Positions 16,691 through 26,002 are shown, counted from the first letter of the stretch. The stretch: 35,700 bases of DNA from Silicimonas sp. (GCA_022819605.1 JAJEGW010000129.1:1-35700), one strand, 5' to 3'. Translations and numbers: made by a program. The notes: generated by a model not told the origin, from the letters alone.

Positions 16691-17350
16691 TCATGTCCGG
16701 GCAGCGGGCGTCTCGCCGGCGCGGGCGAGAACCGCCATGTATCCGAGAATGCCGAATGTTCTCCGCAGTCGCTTTCGAGCCATGTGCAAGGGCACGAGAA
16801 TCGCGAGGGCAAGACCCAGGAGGTATGCAAGCCCGGCCAGGACGGCAATGGACCAGGGATTGTTCAGGTCGAGAGGCAGAAGGTGGCCTTGGGAAAAAAT
16901 GCCGTAGCCGGCCGCACCGGAAGCCAGAACTGAACCGAGTTTCGAAGGCCCAAGTATTTCCAAAAGCCAGTTTCGCGGCATCTGACCGAGTCGCAGCCGG
17001 GTCACGACTTCAAGCTCCAGCCAGTCGAACGCGGGAAACTTCCTGATCAAGTGCTCGCTGAGCGGGTGGAAGTTGCCGCAGGGTCCGGAATGGATGATCT
17101 CGTAGTAGGGGCTCGATTTCTCGTCCCTGCTGCAGAGGAACTCAAGACGCAGTTGCCTCAGGGCATGGCTGTCGGTCCGCCGCCATTTCCGGAGATTCTT
17201 CCAAACGAGCCGTGATTCAAGAAGCATCACGCAAATCAGGTTCCTGGGATTCCAGAGACGCCAAATGCTGCAAAGTCTGACTTTCAGCGAAAATGAATGG
17301 AGTCTGTCCATCTCCTGAACGACCTTTTCGCTCTGCCAGACTAGGTTCAT
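16691..17350 (-). CDS. Hypothetical protein with C-terminal membrane segments
   Basis: A 219-residue protein of unknown function. Start taken at the ATG complementary to 17348-17350; a GAGAG eight bases upstream is a weak ribosome binding site, and the open frame beyond this point has the flat composition of non-coding DNA. The N-terminal 140 residues are rich in Arg, Trp and Leu (RLCSIWRLWNPRNLICVMLL, then WKNLRKWRR) and contain no recognised motif. Two hydrophobic segments follow at about residues 138-156 and 166-190. Then comes a basic ARKRLRRTFG stretch. Base composition is less GC-rich than the flanking autotransporter locus, consistent with acquired DNA. It lies inside the block bounded by the two dispersed repeats. 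Confidence 0.55.
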   Translation of the reverse strand: MNLVWQSEKVVQEMDRLHSFSLKVRLCSIWRLWNPRNLICVMLLESRLVWKNLRKWRRTDSHALRQLRLEFLCSRDEKSSPYYEIIHSGPCGNFHPLSEHLIRKFPAFDWLELEVVTRLRLGQMPRNWLLEILGPSKLGSVLASGAAGYGIFSQGHLLPLDLNNPWSIAVLAGLAYLLGLALAILVPLHMARKRLRRTFGILGYMAVLARAGETPAART

Positions 17351-18023
17351 TGCACGACTCTCGACTAGGATCGGGTGACCGCGGCTCATTGCACCGCGGC
17401 TGCCGGCAGCGGCCTGGGCGAGGGCCGTCCGCAGGAGGTTTCGACCGAATCGAGGCGCATTTGTCAATGGGCGCGCATGTGTCGAGCTGGACGAGAGCTG
17501 GCCGCTGTCCGGCGATGGCATCGGGGGCAGCAGTTCGTAGATCGCGACCATGTGGACGGCCTGGCGGTGGTCTAGCCCTGCCGCCGGGCTTGAGCGGACG
17601 TCGACCAGGTCCGAATCGTCTTGAATTGCGTGCCCGTGCCGCTTGGAGCGTGGCAGTGACCGCTGAGCAACCACGGCTCGGCCGACCAGTTGCGTCCCAA
17701 TTGCTGAAGGCGCGATTGGTGCCGGTCATGCGGGGACAGGAATGGTCCAGGAATCCAGTCAACTCGGTGACCATGCAATTGCGGGACGGCGAGATCCATG
17801 ATCCAGGGCGACCGGCGCCACCGACAAACGGCGCCAATGCAATGCTGCAGGGATGCGCATTCGAGACCCGAACGGCAGGTGCTGAAACAGGCTGGGCCGC
17901 GGTCGTGGACAAGTTGGTCGGTGAATTCTGCAAATGGTCGGAACCGGCTTCGGTGACACCGCCGAAAGAGACAGAATCCGCACAGGATTCCAGACAACGA
18001 TGCATTCCCGGCGTCAGTTGAAG
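17351..18023. other. Intergenic, no gene supported
   Basis: About 670 bases between two minus-strand genes. Open frames on both strands overlap one another, none has a ribosome binding site, and none matches a family I can name. It may contain decayed genes. Confidence 0.45.
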
Positions 18024-18887
18024 TCAACCATCTGGCCATGCACTTTGCGCCGCCTTGCAGATCCGATTCCGCGAGACGCCCGCAATCATCTCGCTATGCC
18101 TTGCGCAGACTTCATTGAAATGTTCCACCCAATCGGCAGTGGCCGCCGTATCGGAGAGAACGCTGACAGTCAGTTTCGCATGCGCCTCTCTCGGTGCGAC
18201 GCCCAGCGCCACGTTCGGCGACAATGCCATCCACAGCCTTTGTTCGGCAGGTGCCCAGTCCTGATCATCAGCCATTCGTTTCTCGTTATTCACTCCAAGT
18301 TCCGCATCCCGACAAATGAACGGTCCGCAGTCGCCGACGAAAAATGCCGGTTCATCCAGATCGCAGGACACGAGGACAAAGTCGCCAGACTGGATCAACT
18401 CCATGCTAGATTCGTACACCATGGCGGTCGCGTCCTTGCCCGTCCGTTCTGCTTCCAGCCGGAGCGCGTCCACTCCCTCAAAGAGATCTTCGCCCATCCA
18501 CCGGGGAGACCTGCAGCCCAGGTGCAAGAGAAACAGGCCACAGGCCCGAACATCGTCCTCGATCTCCCTCGCAATTGAAACAGGGGCCCTGTCGTGCGCT
18601 TCCGTCCCCATGGCGCGAAGAATGCTGCTCACATGTGGCGCAGCCAGAGAGTCGAGCCTTTCGGTCTGGTTCTCCATGGATTGGCCGACTTCCCTTGCGG
18701 CATAGTAGTCTCTTCGCCTGAAGGCCTTTCCTGGTTTGCTTTTGAAGAACTTTCTCGGCGTTCTCCTCGTCACATGGAGCATTCCGTCGAGATCAGCAAA
18801 ATTCTGCAGGAACCATCTCGGGATCGTATGGTGCTGCCGTGACGCAAGCGAGTCTTTCGTGGCGGCTGTGATTGCGGCCGATGGCAT
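18024..18887 (-). CDS. DUF4238-like protein
   Basis: A protein of about 287 residues. Near the N-terminus it carries RQHHTIPRWFLQNFADLDG (H19-H20), followed by VTRRTPRKFFKSKPGKAFRRRDYY. Later come FVLVSCDLDEPAFFVGDCGPFI and LWMALSPNVALGV. This is the layout of DUF4238 proteins: an HH-IP-F-L-NF start, a central phenylalanine/lysine segment, a D-PF motif and an LSP-L end. The biochemical activity of the family is not known to me. The start is uncertain: no good ribosome binding site precedes the ATG at 18887, and the frame is open to 19100. It shares orientation with the gene at 16691-17350 and lies in the repeat-bounded accessory block; some members sit in accessory regions, so a defence or mobile-element role is possible but only inferred. 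Confidence 0.65.
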   Translation of the reverse strand: MPSAAITAATKDSLASRQHHTIPRWFLQNFADLDGMLHVTRRTPRKFFKSKPGKAFRRRDYYAAREVGQSMENQTERLDSLAAPHVSSILRAMGTEAHDRAPVSIAREIEDDVRACGLFLLHLGCRSPRWMGEDLFEGVDALRLEAERTGKDATAMVYESSMELIQSGDFVLVSCDLDEPAFFVGDCGPFICRDAELGVNNEKRMADDQDWAPAEQRLWMALSPNVALGVAPREAHAKLTVSVLSDTAATADWVEHFNEVCARHSEMIAGVSRNRICKAAQSAWPDG

Positions 18888-19615
18888 TGGATCTGTTGAA
18901 TCGGATGAAGGCGACTTCAAGTGGGCTCCTGTTCCTTGCCGCGCTGACACTCGTCGGCCTTGCGGGGCAGGTTCCGCAGGCACAACTCCATCGTCATCGT
19001 GCACATCCACGAAATCAGCCCGGACGGCAAGCTCGGCGATGCCGGTTGCCGCCAGAGGTCCCGAGGCGCGCTCGAACATGACGGCACCGGACCGGGCCAT
19101 GAACTGCGTCGACAGCTAGAGCCGCTCGGTTTCCAGCACCTCGAGTGACAAGATGCGGCCCGAATCCTGGCCGCTGCTGTGGGCGACCGGGCTCGGGAGC
19201 ACGAATGCGGATCAGCCCTTCGCCAAGCAGGTCGTTCCGGGGCAAGGGTCCGCTTGAATGTGCCTTCACGACCTGGTCGCTTTCGACATCACCTTGCGGC
19301 AAGCCGCGTTGCCGCCTGCGTGCCTGGCAATGGTGCCCTGGGGATTGCCGGGATGCGCATCACATTGCCTCCAGCGCGTTCAGCGCGAAGTGATCGCCTG
19401 TGGCTCACTGAAACGGCTCGCAATTGGCAAGACCTCTGTTGCGCTGGAAACGTGGTTGCGATGAATCACGCGCGGGACCGCGCAAGTGGGTCACTCCCGA
19501 TTCCTGCGTGATCCGCCACTCATCGTTCCGGGCGCCGAATCCTCCGCAGCAATTTCCGAAGCCGCGCCCACGAAACTGGATGTCGCTGGATTCGAGAGGG
19601 CGCTAAACTCGCTGC
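18888..19615. other. Intergenic with possible decayed coding sequence
   Basis: No intact gene is supported. On the minus strand around 18900-19110 an open stretch (FERASGPLAATGIAELAVR, then ADFVDVHDDDGVVPAEPAP) has protein-like composition and continues into the DUF4238 frame. It could be an N-terminal extension of that gene or a fused relic. The remainder to 19615 shows nothing recognisable. Confidence 0.4.
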
Positions 19616-20146
19616 ATGAAATTCACTGAACACCCTGCCGCCGAATCGTCCGACCCGAGCCGGGATGCGGCCATCGCCAGCCTGCTTGATGCATGCTTCG
19701 ACAGCGCGCATGGGGGACGGACCTGGTTCAAGCAGATCCCGCATGAACGTCTGCTCGCATGGAGCGGCAGCGATCTCATGGGACACGTGGGGATGGAATA
19801 CCGGGTCGTGCGCGTTGGCGAGGCAATCTTGCCCATTCTCGGGATCGTCGACCTTTGCGTCGCTCGTGCCGCACGGGGGCAAGGAATTGGCGCCGCGTTG
19901 CTGCAAGGGGCGGAGGAACGGGCAAGAGGACAGTCGTTCGCGCTTGCGATGGCTGACGATCCGAGGCTCTACCAACGAACCGGGTACAGCCTGATCCAGG
20001 CAGCAAACGTGACGTTTCTGGCCATCGACGAGTCGCGTTGCCACAGCGTGATCCGTCGCAACCTCAGCGACGTCTTCATGGTCAAGCGGTTGGCTTGCGA
20101 CGCGTGGCCAGATGGACCGATAGACCTCCTGGGCCACCTTTTCTGA
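19616..20146 (+). CDS. GNAT-family N-acetyltransferase
   Basis: A 176-residue acetyltransferase of the GNAT fold, which moves an acetyl group from acetyl-CoA to an amine. The acetyl-CoA pyrophosphate loop is clear: IVDLCVARAARGQGIGAALL, with R87-G-Q-G90-I-G92 after the beta-4 strand. A later YQRTGY (119-124) is the usual motif near the C-terminal helix. Length is normal for a single-domain member. ATG 19616 is the first in-frame start; no strong ribosome binding site precedes it. The substrate cannot be told from sequence. It stands alone within the repeat-bounded accessory block. Confidence 0.82.
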   Translation: MKFTEHPAAESSDPSRDAAIASLLDACFDSAHGGRTWFKQIPHERLLAWSGSDLMGHVGMEYRVVRVGEAILPILGIVDLCVARAARGQGIGAALLQGAEERARGQSFALAMADDPRLYQRTGYSLIQAANVTFLAIDESRCHSVIRRNLSDVFMVKRLACDAWPDGPIDLLGHLF

Positions 20147-21006
20147 TCCTGGACAGTCGATTCTGCCTCTCGACGGAACCGGCAGCCCGTTTGCGGAATG
20201 CGCGCGATAAGGGCAAGACGTGCGTAATCGGTCGCCGTTTCCAGTGACCCGGCAAGTTGGAGCAATCCTTCGGGTCTTCGGTCGGTGTCAATTTAGACCG
20301 TCTTGGTCATCATGGCCTGACGATCGTTACGCGTTCGCCACGGGCATATCGACGGTGACCTGCATGCTGTCATGCGGGAGTTTGAATTGCCTCCCGATTG
20401 ATCCAAACAGATTGCGAAACGACAACGAAACTTGCAACGTCTCAAAAAGATAAATAATAACAGTTATATAATTGACTTTGCAGCACAACGATACCCAATC
20501 GGCCAGTAGTGGATTGCGTCGTTTCGAAAGCATGAAGCGTCTCCTGTCAGTGTCAAAACCGACAGGAGTGGGGCATGGTCACATGGGAACCTGATCAAGG
20601 CAAAGGGCGGATCAGGACAGGCAGTCGGCACCCAGGGTGCACATAGCCGTTTGGTTCCCATTGGCCGAACACGCTCTAGTCGGAAGTAGTGGCGAAGTAC
20701 TATAGGTGGAACAAAAAATTGCGAGATGAGCGGTGTGTCACTTTGTGCAAGGTCGTGGCGCCATGATCGGGTTCTGCAGAAGGACAGACCGAAGATTGCC
20801 GTGACCGAAGGGCGCATCCGCATAGAGTTCTGCCGAACGGACTAAACCGAAGGTGTAGTCGCGATCCGGACAACGGGCACATGTCAGGATTGAGGCTGGA
20901 CACTCGGCGCCAGATTTGCCAACGACCATCAAGTTTCGGTCTTCCGTCGTGGGTGACCGTGCATTCGGGTTGGTTTTCCGTCCCCGGGATGTCTGAGGGT
21001 TGTTGC
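20147..21006. other. Long intergenic stretch, partly AT-rich, with a hairpin
   Basis: About 860 bases with no supported gene. Positions 20430-20480 are AT-rich compared with the rest of the window. A hairpin is formed by CTCCTGTC (20541-20548) and GACAGGAG (20561-20568) with a 12-base loop and no U-run. GCACCCAGGGTGC near 20628-20640 is a short palindrome. Short open frames on both strands match nothing I recognise. Confidence 0.5.
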
Positions 21007-22488
21007 ATGGGAAATAGCGAACACGTCGAATGGCTTCTCGAAGGATCCGCAAGCTGGAATGCCAAGCGGGAGCAAAAGACATTTATCCCGGATTTCGAAG
21101 GTGAGGACCTCTACGCCGCATTTCAGGGAGCGAACAAGCTGGACAAGGAGGGTCGAATCCCGCTTTCCAGAATGAACCTGGAGCGGGCGAACTTTCGCAA
21201 GTCGCGGCTCAGCAACAGATACGACGCGTTGGGGACGGACTTGCGTGGCGCCGACCTAAGGGAGGCACATCTAGAAGAAGCCAAAATGGCGAATTCACTG
21301 CTCGAAGGAGCCCACCTGAACGTCGCGACATTCCGCCGTGCCTATGTTGTCGGTTCTGTTTTTCGACAGGTTGGGATGGGCGGTACAACGTTCTACGGAG
21401 CAGACCTTTCCAACTGCGACTTCACGGGTACAGAATTCAACAACGCAAATCTGCGGGGCGCAACCTTGACAAGTGCGGCGCTCGAAGGCGCCGGTCTTTC
21501 GCATGCGACGCTTACGGATGCAGAGCTCGCAAATTCCAAACCATGGCAGGCCAGGCTATTTGAAGAACCGCGCGACAGTCCGGAATCGAACGAAGGTCCG
21601 GAGGAAATGAAGCGCATTGGCTGCTTATCCGACTTGATTGCCGAATGCAGGGAAATACGTGCCAGCCGTCCGGACAGTGTCTTGTACTTTCGAGGAGAAA
21701 GCAGAACTGAGGACAAGCACGGGAAGGCGTGGAAGCTTGAGCCGTCCTTGATGCGTGATGTCTCACTACGGGCGAACGAAGGAAGCATGCTTCTGGACCT
21801 CATGTCTCGACGGCCGGAGGATTTCGCGCATGCACCATCAGCCCTTGCCCAATGGGTCGTTGCACAGCACCATGGACTCAAGACCCGTTTGCTTGACGTT
21901 TCACGAAACCCGCTGGTTGCGCTGTTCAACACTTGCGACATCCTCGAAGCGTCCGGTCGGCTGCATGTCTTTTCTGTGCCAAGAATGATGATAAAGCCGT
22001 TCTCCAGCGATACGGTTCGCGTGATTGCGAACTTCGCCAAGCTGCCACTGGTCGAACAAGTTGTGCTATTGGGCCGTACGGATAGGATCGAATATGGGGA
22101 CAAGTCTCAACAGGAAGTGGGGCGGTATCGGGAGATCATGGACCGTCTGTACGATTTGATCCGGCAGGAGAAGCCCGTCTTTCAGCCGATTGTCGATCCA
22201 AGGGATTTCTTCCGAGTGTTTGTTGTGGAACCGCAGCAGTCCTTCGCGCGAATCCGAGCCCAGGCCGGCGCTTTTCTGATTTCGGCGTTTCACGAGCGTT
22301 TTGAACGCGATCAGATACTGGATTGGAATGCCGGGATTCCGACATATGGTCATTTCACATTTGAGGTGAAGGGAGAGGACAAGGACCGCATCTCCGAAGA
22401 ACTCCAACTGCTGAACGTCACGGGAGAATCACTGTTTCCTGGGCTGGACGCTGCTGCAAAGTCGGTCACGGACGCTTATTCGAATTGA
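21007..22488 (+). CDS. Pentapeptide-repeat protein fused to an FRG domain
   Basis: A 493-residue two-module protein. Residues about 55-178 carry pentapeptide repeats (A(D/N)LXX type: TDLRGADLREAHLEEAKMAN, later GADLSNCDFTGTEFNNANLR), which fold into a right-handed quadrilateral beta-helix. From about residue 210 an FRG domain follows: the name-giving F228-R-G in VLYFRGES, then LEPSLMRD, AQHHGLKTRLLDVSRNPLVALF and a late QAGAFLIS. The start at 21007 is supported by GAGGG seven bases upstream; open sequence further upstream has no such site. FRG domains occur in many bacterial accessory and phage-related proteins, but their biochemical activity is not settled to my knowledge. Base composition is less GC-rich than the core genes, consistent with transfer. 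No partner gene is adjacent. Confidence 0.82.
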   Translation: MGNSEHVEWLLEGSASWNAKREQKTFIPDFEGEDLYAAFQGANKLDKEGRIPLSRMNLERANFRKSRLSNRYDALGTDLRGADLREAHLEEAKMANSLLEGAHLNVATFRRAYVVGSVFRQVGMGGTTFYGADLSNCDFTGTEFNNANLRGATLTSAALEGAGLSHATLTDAELANSKPWQARLFEEPRDSPESNEGPEEMKRIGCLSDLIAECREIRASRPDSVLYFRGESRTEDKHGKAWKLEPSLMRDVSLRANEGSMLLDLMSRRPEDFAHAPSALAQWVVAQHHGLKTRLLDVSRNPLVALFNTCDILEASGRLHVFSVPRMMIKPFSSDTVRVIANFAKLPLVEQVVLLGRTDRIEYGDKSQQEVGRYREIMDRLYDLIRQEKPVFQPIVDPRDFFRVFVVEPQQSFARIRAQAGAFLISAFHERFERDQILDWNAGIPTYGHFTFEVKGEDKDRISEELQLLNVTGESLFPGLDAAAKSVTDAYSN

Positions 22489-22847
22489 TCTTCAGCTGCC
22501 ATTTGGGCCACACTCGGCATTCCCATTGGCACCGAGAAATCTCGACATCAGGGGGCGTGCCGTCCCCAGAAGGTCTCTGTCCTGCCAAGGGGCTGTGTCC
22601 CTCATGCGCTGCTGCCTTTCAGTGCTGTTTCGATCGGACGGTCGAAGTGTTGCGAGCTCCGTCGCCGGAAACAAGCCCGTGCCGTTTGCCCCGACTTGCT
22701 TTGGCAGGGCGACAGTACTTGGATGAAGACCATTGGGCGACCGCTGGCACCACTATTGCGGGAACAGTGCCAGAGGCGAGATGAGCGGCAACGAGGTGCC
22801 GAGCCGGTAGACCGGCTTCATTCGGAACGCGATGTCGCGATTGCAGC
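22489..22847. other. Intergenic, no gene supported
   Basis: The end of a frame-shifted integrase reading frame covers part of this stretch (to 22753, minus strand), but it is out of frame with the integrase fold. Nothing else is recognisable. Confidence 0.5.
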
Positions 22848-23715
22848 TACCGATCCATTGCGTGCTTGAGTGATGCTGCAACGCGCTCTGAAGCGTCCTG
22901 CGGAGGATCGTCCGCAAGGCGGGCATTCTGGGCGGTTGTCTGGGGCTGGGAATGACCCAGGATCTTGCCCACCATATGGGCAGGCTTTCGCCGCTCATTG
23001 CGGCTACGTAGGCGAACGTGTGGCGCAGATCGTAAATTCGCACGTCATCGAGCCCTGCGGCTTTTCGGACGTGTCGCCAAGGCTTCTGGAGATCCGTGAG
23101 ATACATGCCCTCGCTCGTGGCAGCGATGACGTAGGGGTTTCCCGCCACGCGCCTTGCGTCGGCCAGAACCTCCAGGGCCGGTCCGCTGAGAGGGATGACC
23201 TTGGCTCCGGTCTTCGAGTCCGGAAGGTGGATGCGGTTGCCCCGGATGTAGTCCCATTTCAGAGTCTGGATTTCCGAGAGACGCGCTCCGGTGTACAGGA
23301 GCAGACGAAACGCGGTCATGGCTTCGGGGGCGAGAGGTTCCTCTTCGTCCAAGGCCCTGCCGAGGCGTGCAAGCTCTTCTGCAGACAGGAAGCGCCCACG
23401 CTTCCGCTCCTTGTACTTTCGGATATGGTAGCGGGGATTGGAGCGATCTGGCCGGAGTCCCTAGGCCTCTGCGAGGTTTATCACCTTGGAAAGCATACCG
23501 AGTGTTCGGTTGGCTTGGTGAGGCTCTTCGCGGAGGTTGTGGTGCAGCGCGGCGACATCGTCGCGAGCTAGCGCCGTCAGCATGGTCGAACCAGGGGCCG
23601 GAACGATGTATCGGTTGACGGCATGCCTGTATTCGGCCTGGGTGCGCGGCTTGCAGTGGACGGTGACATGTTCCTGAAGGAACCGGTCCGCCAATTGCGC
23701 GACCGTTGGCGACAT
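22848..23715 (-). pseudogene. Inactivated phage-type tyrosine recombinase (integrase)
   Basis: A site-specific recombinase remnant of the phage integrase family. The SAM-like core-binding part (VAQLADRFLQEHVTVHCKPRT, then EYRHAVNRYI) begins at 23715 and lacks the usual N-terminal arm-binding part. An in-frame TAG at 23461-23463, where the family has Trp after NLAEA, interrupts the gene. The catalytic domain follows: TGARLSEIQTLKW with catalytic Arg, SKTG, and LRHTFA with the H-x-x-R box. A frameshift near 22972-22980 then moves the frame to MVGKILGHSQPQTTAQNARL. There the nucleophilic Tyr position (usual R-Y-A-H) is Asn, codon complementary to 22925-22927. That frame ends at 22848. Truncation, nonsense codon, frameshift and loss of Tyr mean it cannot work. 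Confidence 0.9.
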
Positions 23716-23809
23716 CCGCTCCGTTTATTTGTTTGGGTTCTGGTGCCGCGTGCTTCGCGCTGCGGGCGCCGCACGCGATGCGGGACATGGCCGAATTCTG
23801 GTACGCGGC

Positions 23810-24180
23810 GTGTCCGGTCGGGCTCGCCGCCGGCGACGCCCGATTTCGGGGTCCTCCCGAAACCGCGAGGACGATCTCCGTCCTTGTGGCCGCGCGAAAC
23901 ACCGGCGCGTCGGGCTGCCGGGGGATGCGCGACGCATGGGAGGAGGATCGAGGAAAGCCGGGTCCGGGTCGCGTTCCTGCGGCATGCCTGCGGATCCCGC
24001 GGCGCCCGTGCCGGACATGCGGGGACCCGTCCGGGCCGGGAATCGAATCAAAGCGGTGACTATCTGATTACTGAACCGGGAATGCCGGATGGGAAGACGG
24101 CAGATTATTTGGAAAAATCAATGCAGCGCAAGGAGTTGAATATCGTCTCCTGGGACCCTGTGTCAAGGAGATTCATAAGG
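23810..24180 (+). repeat. Dispersed repeat, copy B
   Basis: About 370 bases homologous to 15927-16280 in direct orientation (landmarks listed for copy A). Its left end lies about 95 bases from the 5'-truncated integrase, and its right end coincides with the point where the ThuA homology begins. The two copies bracket about 7.5 kb of accessory genes. Recombination between them could delete or circularise that block, though their divergence makes this less likely now. Confidence 0.8.
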
Positions 24181-24696
24181 GCATCCAACGTGTCTGAAGC
24201 GGTGGCCCGCGGTGCCGGACTTGCCGGATGCCACGGGGGCATGTGTGACGCCTTCCGCGACAATGTCCTCTGGCAATTCATGACCGGGGCGAACTGGGTT
24301 GCGCATCCGGGCGGCGACGGCGTTCGCTACCGCGTGGAGATCAAGGAGCCCGAGCATGAACTGGTCTCCGGAATTGATGATTTCGACGTCGAGAGCGAAC
24401 AGTACTACCTGCATGTCGACCCGGCGAACCATGTTCTGGCGACGAGCCGGTTTCCGACGGTCACGTGGTTTCACAGTCCGAACGGGCCGGTTGACATGCC
24501 CGTGGCCTGGACCCGGCGCTGGGGGATGGGACGGGTCTACTACAACTCGCTCGGGCACAAGGCCGACGTGATCCGAAGCGGGCCCGCGCACGAGATGCTC
24601 AGAAGAGGGCTGCTCTGGGCCGCATGCGGGCGCGAGGCCGCGATTGCCGCGGGCGAGCGCTTCGACGCGTTCCTTTCGGAAGGAAACCACTCCTGA
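24181..24696 (+). pseudogene. 5'-truncated ThuA-domain (glutamine-amidotransferase-like) protein
   Basis: The C-terminal two thirds of a ThuA-like protein: NVSEAVARGAGLAGCHGGMC, then NWVAHPGGDGVRYRV, EQYYLHVDPANHVLATSRF, WTRRWGMGRVYYNSLGH and MLRRGLLWAACG. Full-length members have roughly 80-90 more N-terminal residues forming the first part of the flavodoxin-like fold. Here that part is replaced by dispersed repeat copy B. The reading frame is open into the repeat, so a shortened product from ATG 24083 or 24122 is possible, but neither has a convincing ribosome binding site. ThuA-domain proteins are linked to sugar metabolism and often neighbour sugar dehydrogenases, as here. Confidence 0.75.
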
Positions 24697-24817
24697 ACGG
24701 CGTCCGCTGGTTGCAGATGACGCCCATGACAGGAGGCCCTTGCCCGCGACCGGTCGCGGATACTTGAATGGACGTATCCGCAATGGTGTTATTGTTGATC
24801 CGGACGGGGGAGCCGCC

Positions 24818-26002
24818 ATGCATCACAGATTGATTGCACTTGCCGCCATGGCCGCGTTTGCGGGCACGACTCATGCCCAGGTTTCGCAGGGTCCGAAGAA
24901 CGTGCCCGAATTCGGGCCGGCATTCGAACATCAGACCCGTGCTCCCGAGATCAGGAAGGCCCAGCGATTCAATGTAGAGGTCATCGCTGACGGGCTGGTG
25001 CATCCATGGGGAATCGAAGTGCTTCCCGACGGCGCATATCTTGTCACTGAACGCCCGGGAGGGATCAAGATCATCAGGCGAGGCAATGGCGTGCAAACCG
25101 TGGCCGGCGCGCCAAGAGTGCGGGCCCGAGGCCAGGGCGGGCTTCTTGACGTTGCGCTCGCGGAAGATTTCGAGACCTCTCGCCGCATCTACCTTACCTA
25201 CGCGAAACCGCTCGGCGGCGGCAGGTCCGTCACGGCGGCTGCGAGCGCCGTGCTGCAGGAAAATCCTCCAAGACTGACTGATCTGGAAGACTTTTTCATC
25301 CAGGCGCCTCCATCCAGGTCCTCCAAGCATTTTGGCTCGCGGATCGTTCCTCACGGCGGGCACGTCTTCATCACGACGGGCGAACGCTCCTCGCGCAGCG
25401 CGCGGGTTCTGGCCCAGGACCTGGAGGCGACCTACGGGAAGGTCGTGCGCGTCACGCCGGGCGGTGACATTCCCGGTGACAACCCGTTTCTTGGGCTGGG
25501 CGATGCACTTGGAGAGATCTGGAGCTACGGGCACCGGAACCCGCAGGGAGCGGCCATCCATCCCCGGACGGGTGAACTCTGGACGCTTGAGCACGGACCG
25601 GCCGGCGGTGACGAACTGAACCTGATCAAGCGAGGCGCGAATTACGGATGGCCTTTGGTGAGCTATGGGGAAAACTACATCGGCACGCCCGTCGGAACCG
25701 GCAAGCCGCGTGCCGATGGGATCACGGAGCCACGCTACTACTGGGATCCGGTCATCGCGCCGGGTGGCTTCACCTTCTACGAGGGCGACATGTTCGACTG
25801 GAACGGCGACATCGTGGCGGGATCGCTCAATCCGGGCGGCATCGTTCGGCTCAAGCTGCGCGGCGTGCGAGTTGCAGGTGAAGCCCGCTATCTCGAAGAA
25901 CTCGGCCGCATACGCGACGTCGAGGTGGATCGGGATGGCGCGATCCTGCTGCTTGTCGACGCTCGCGACGGCGCGCTCATCCGGCTCACTCCCGCTTCGT
26001 GA
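24818..26002 (+). CDS. PQQ-dependent sugar dehydrogenase (soluble aldose dehydrogenase type)
   Basis: A 394-residue exported enzyme of the soluble glucose/aldose-sugar dehydrogenase family, a six-bladed beta-propeller that uses pyrroloquinoline quinone and calcium to oxidise aldoses in the periplasm. It has a signal peptide (MHHRLIALAAMAAFAGTTHA). Family motifs in order are LVHPWGIEVLPDG (H62), GQGGLLDVA (105-113), YGHRNPQG (237-244), EHGPAGGDELN (258-268) and ANYGWP (274-279). ATG 24818 follows a GGGGGAG ribosome binding site at about six bases; open sequence upstream overlaps the ThuA remnant and has no signal peptide. It follows the truncated ThuA gene by about 120 bases and converges with the FAD oxidoreductase. 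No PQQ-synthesis genes are in the window. Confidence 0.9.
   Translation: MHHRLIALAAMAAFAGTTHAQVSQGPKNVPEFGPAFEHQTRAPEIRKAQRFNVEVIADGLVHPWGIEVLPDGAYLVTERPGGIKIIRRGNGVQTVAGAPRVRARGQGGLLDVALAEDFETSRRIYLTYAKPLGGGRSVTAAASAVLQENPPRLTDLEDFFIQAPPSRSSKHFGSRIVPHGGHVFITTGERSSRSARVLAQDLEATYGKVVRVTPGGDIPGDNPFLGLGDALGEIWSYGHRNPQGAAIHPRTGELWTLEHGPAGGDELNLIKRGANYGWPLVSYGENYIGTPVGTGKPRADGITEPRYYWDPVIAPGGFTFYEGDMFDWNGDIVAGSLNPGGIVRLKLRGVRVAGEARYLEELGRIRDVEVDRDGAILLLVDARDGALIRLTPAS

Noticed and set aside
17293-18021. Open frames of about 240-260 codons on both strands
   Set aside because: They overlap each other, lack ribosome binding sites, and have no recognisable domain.
23623-24162. The open frame upstream of the ThuA remnant as its true N-terminus
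   Set aside because: It is translated repeat DNA: the equivalent frame in copy A differs mostly by amino-acid-changing substitutions and is not linked to ThuA.
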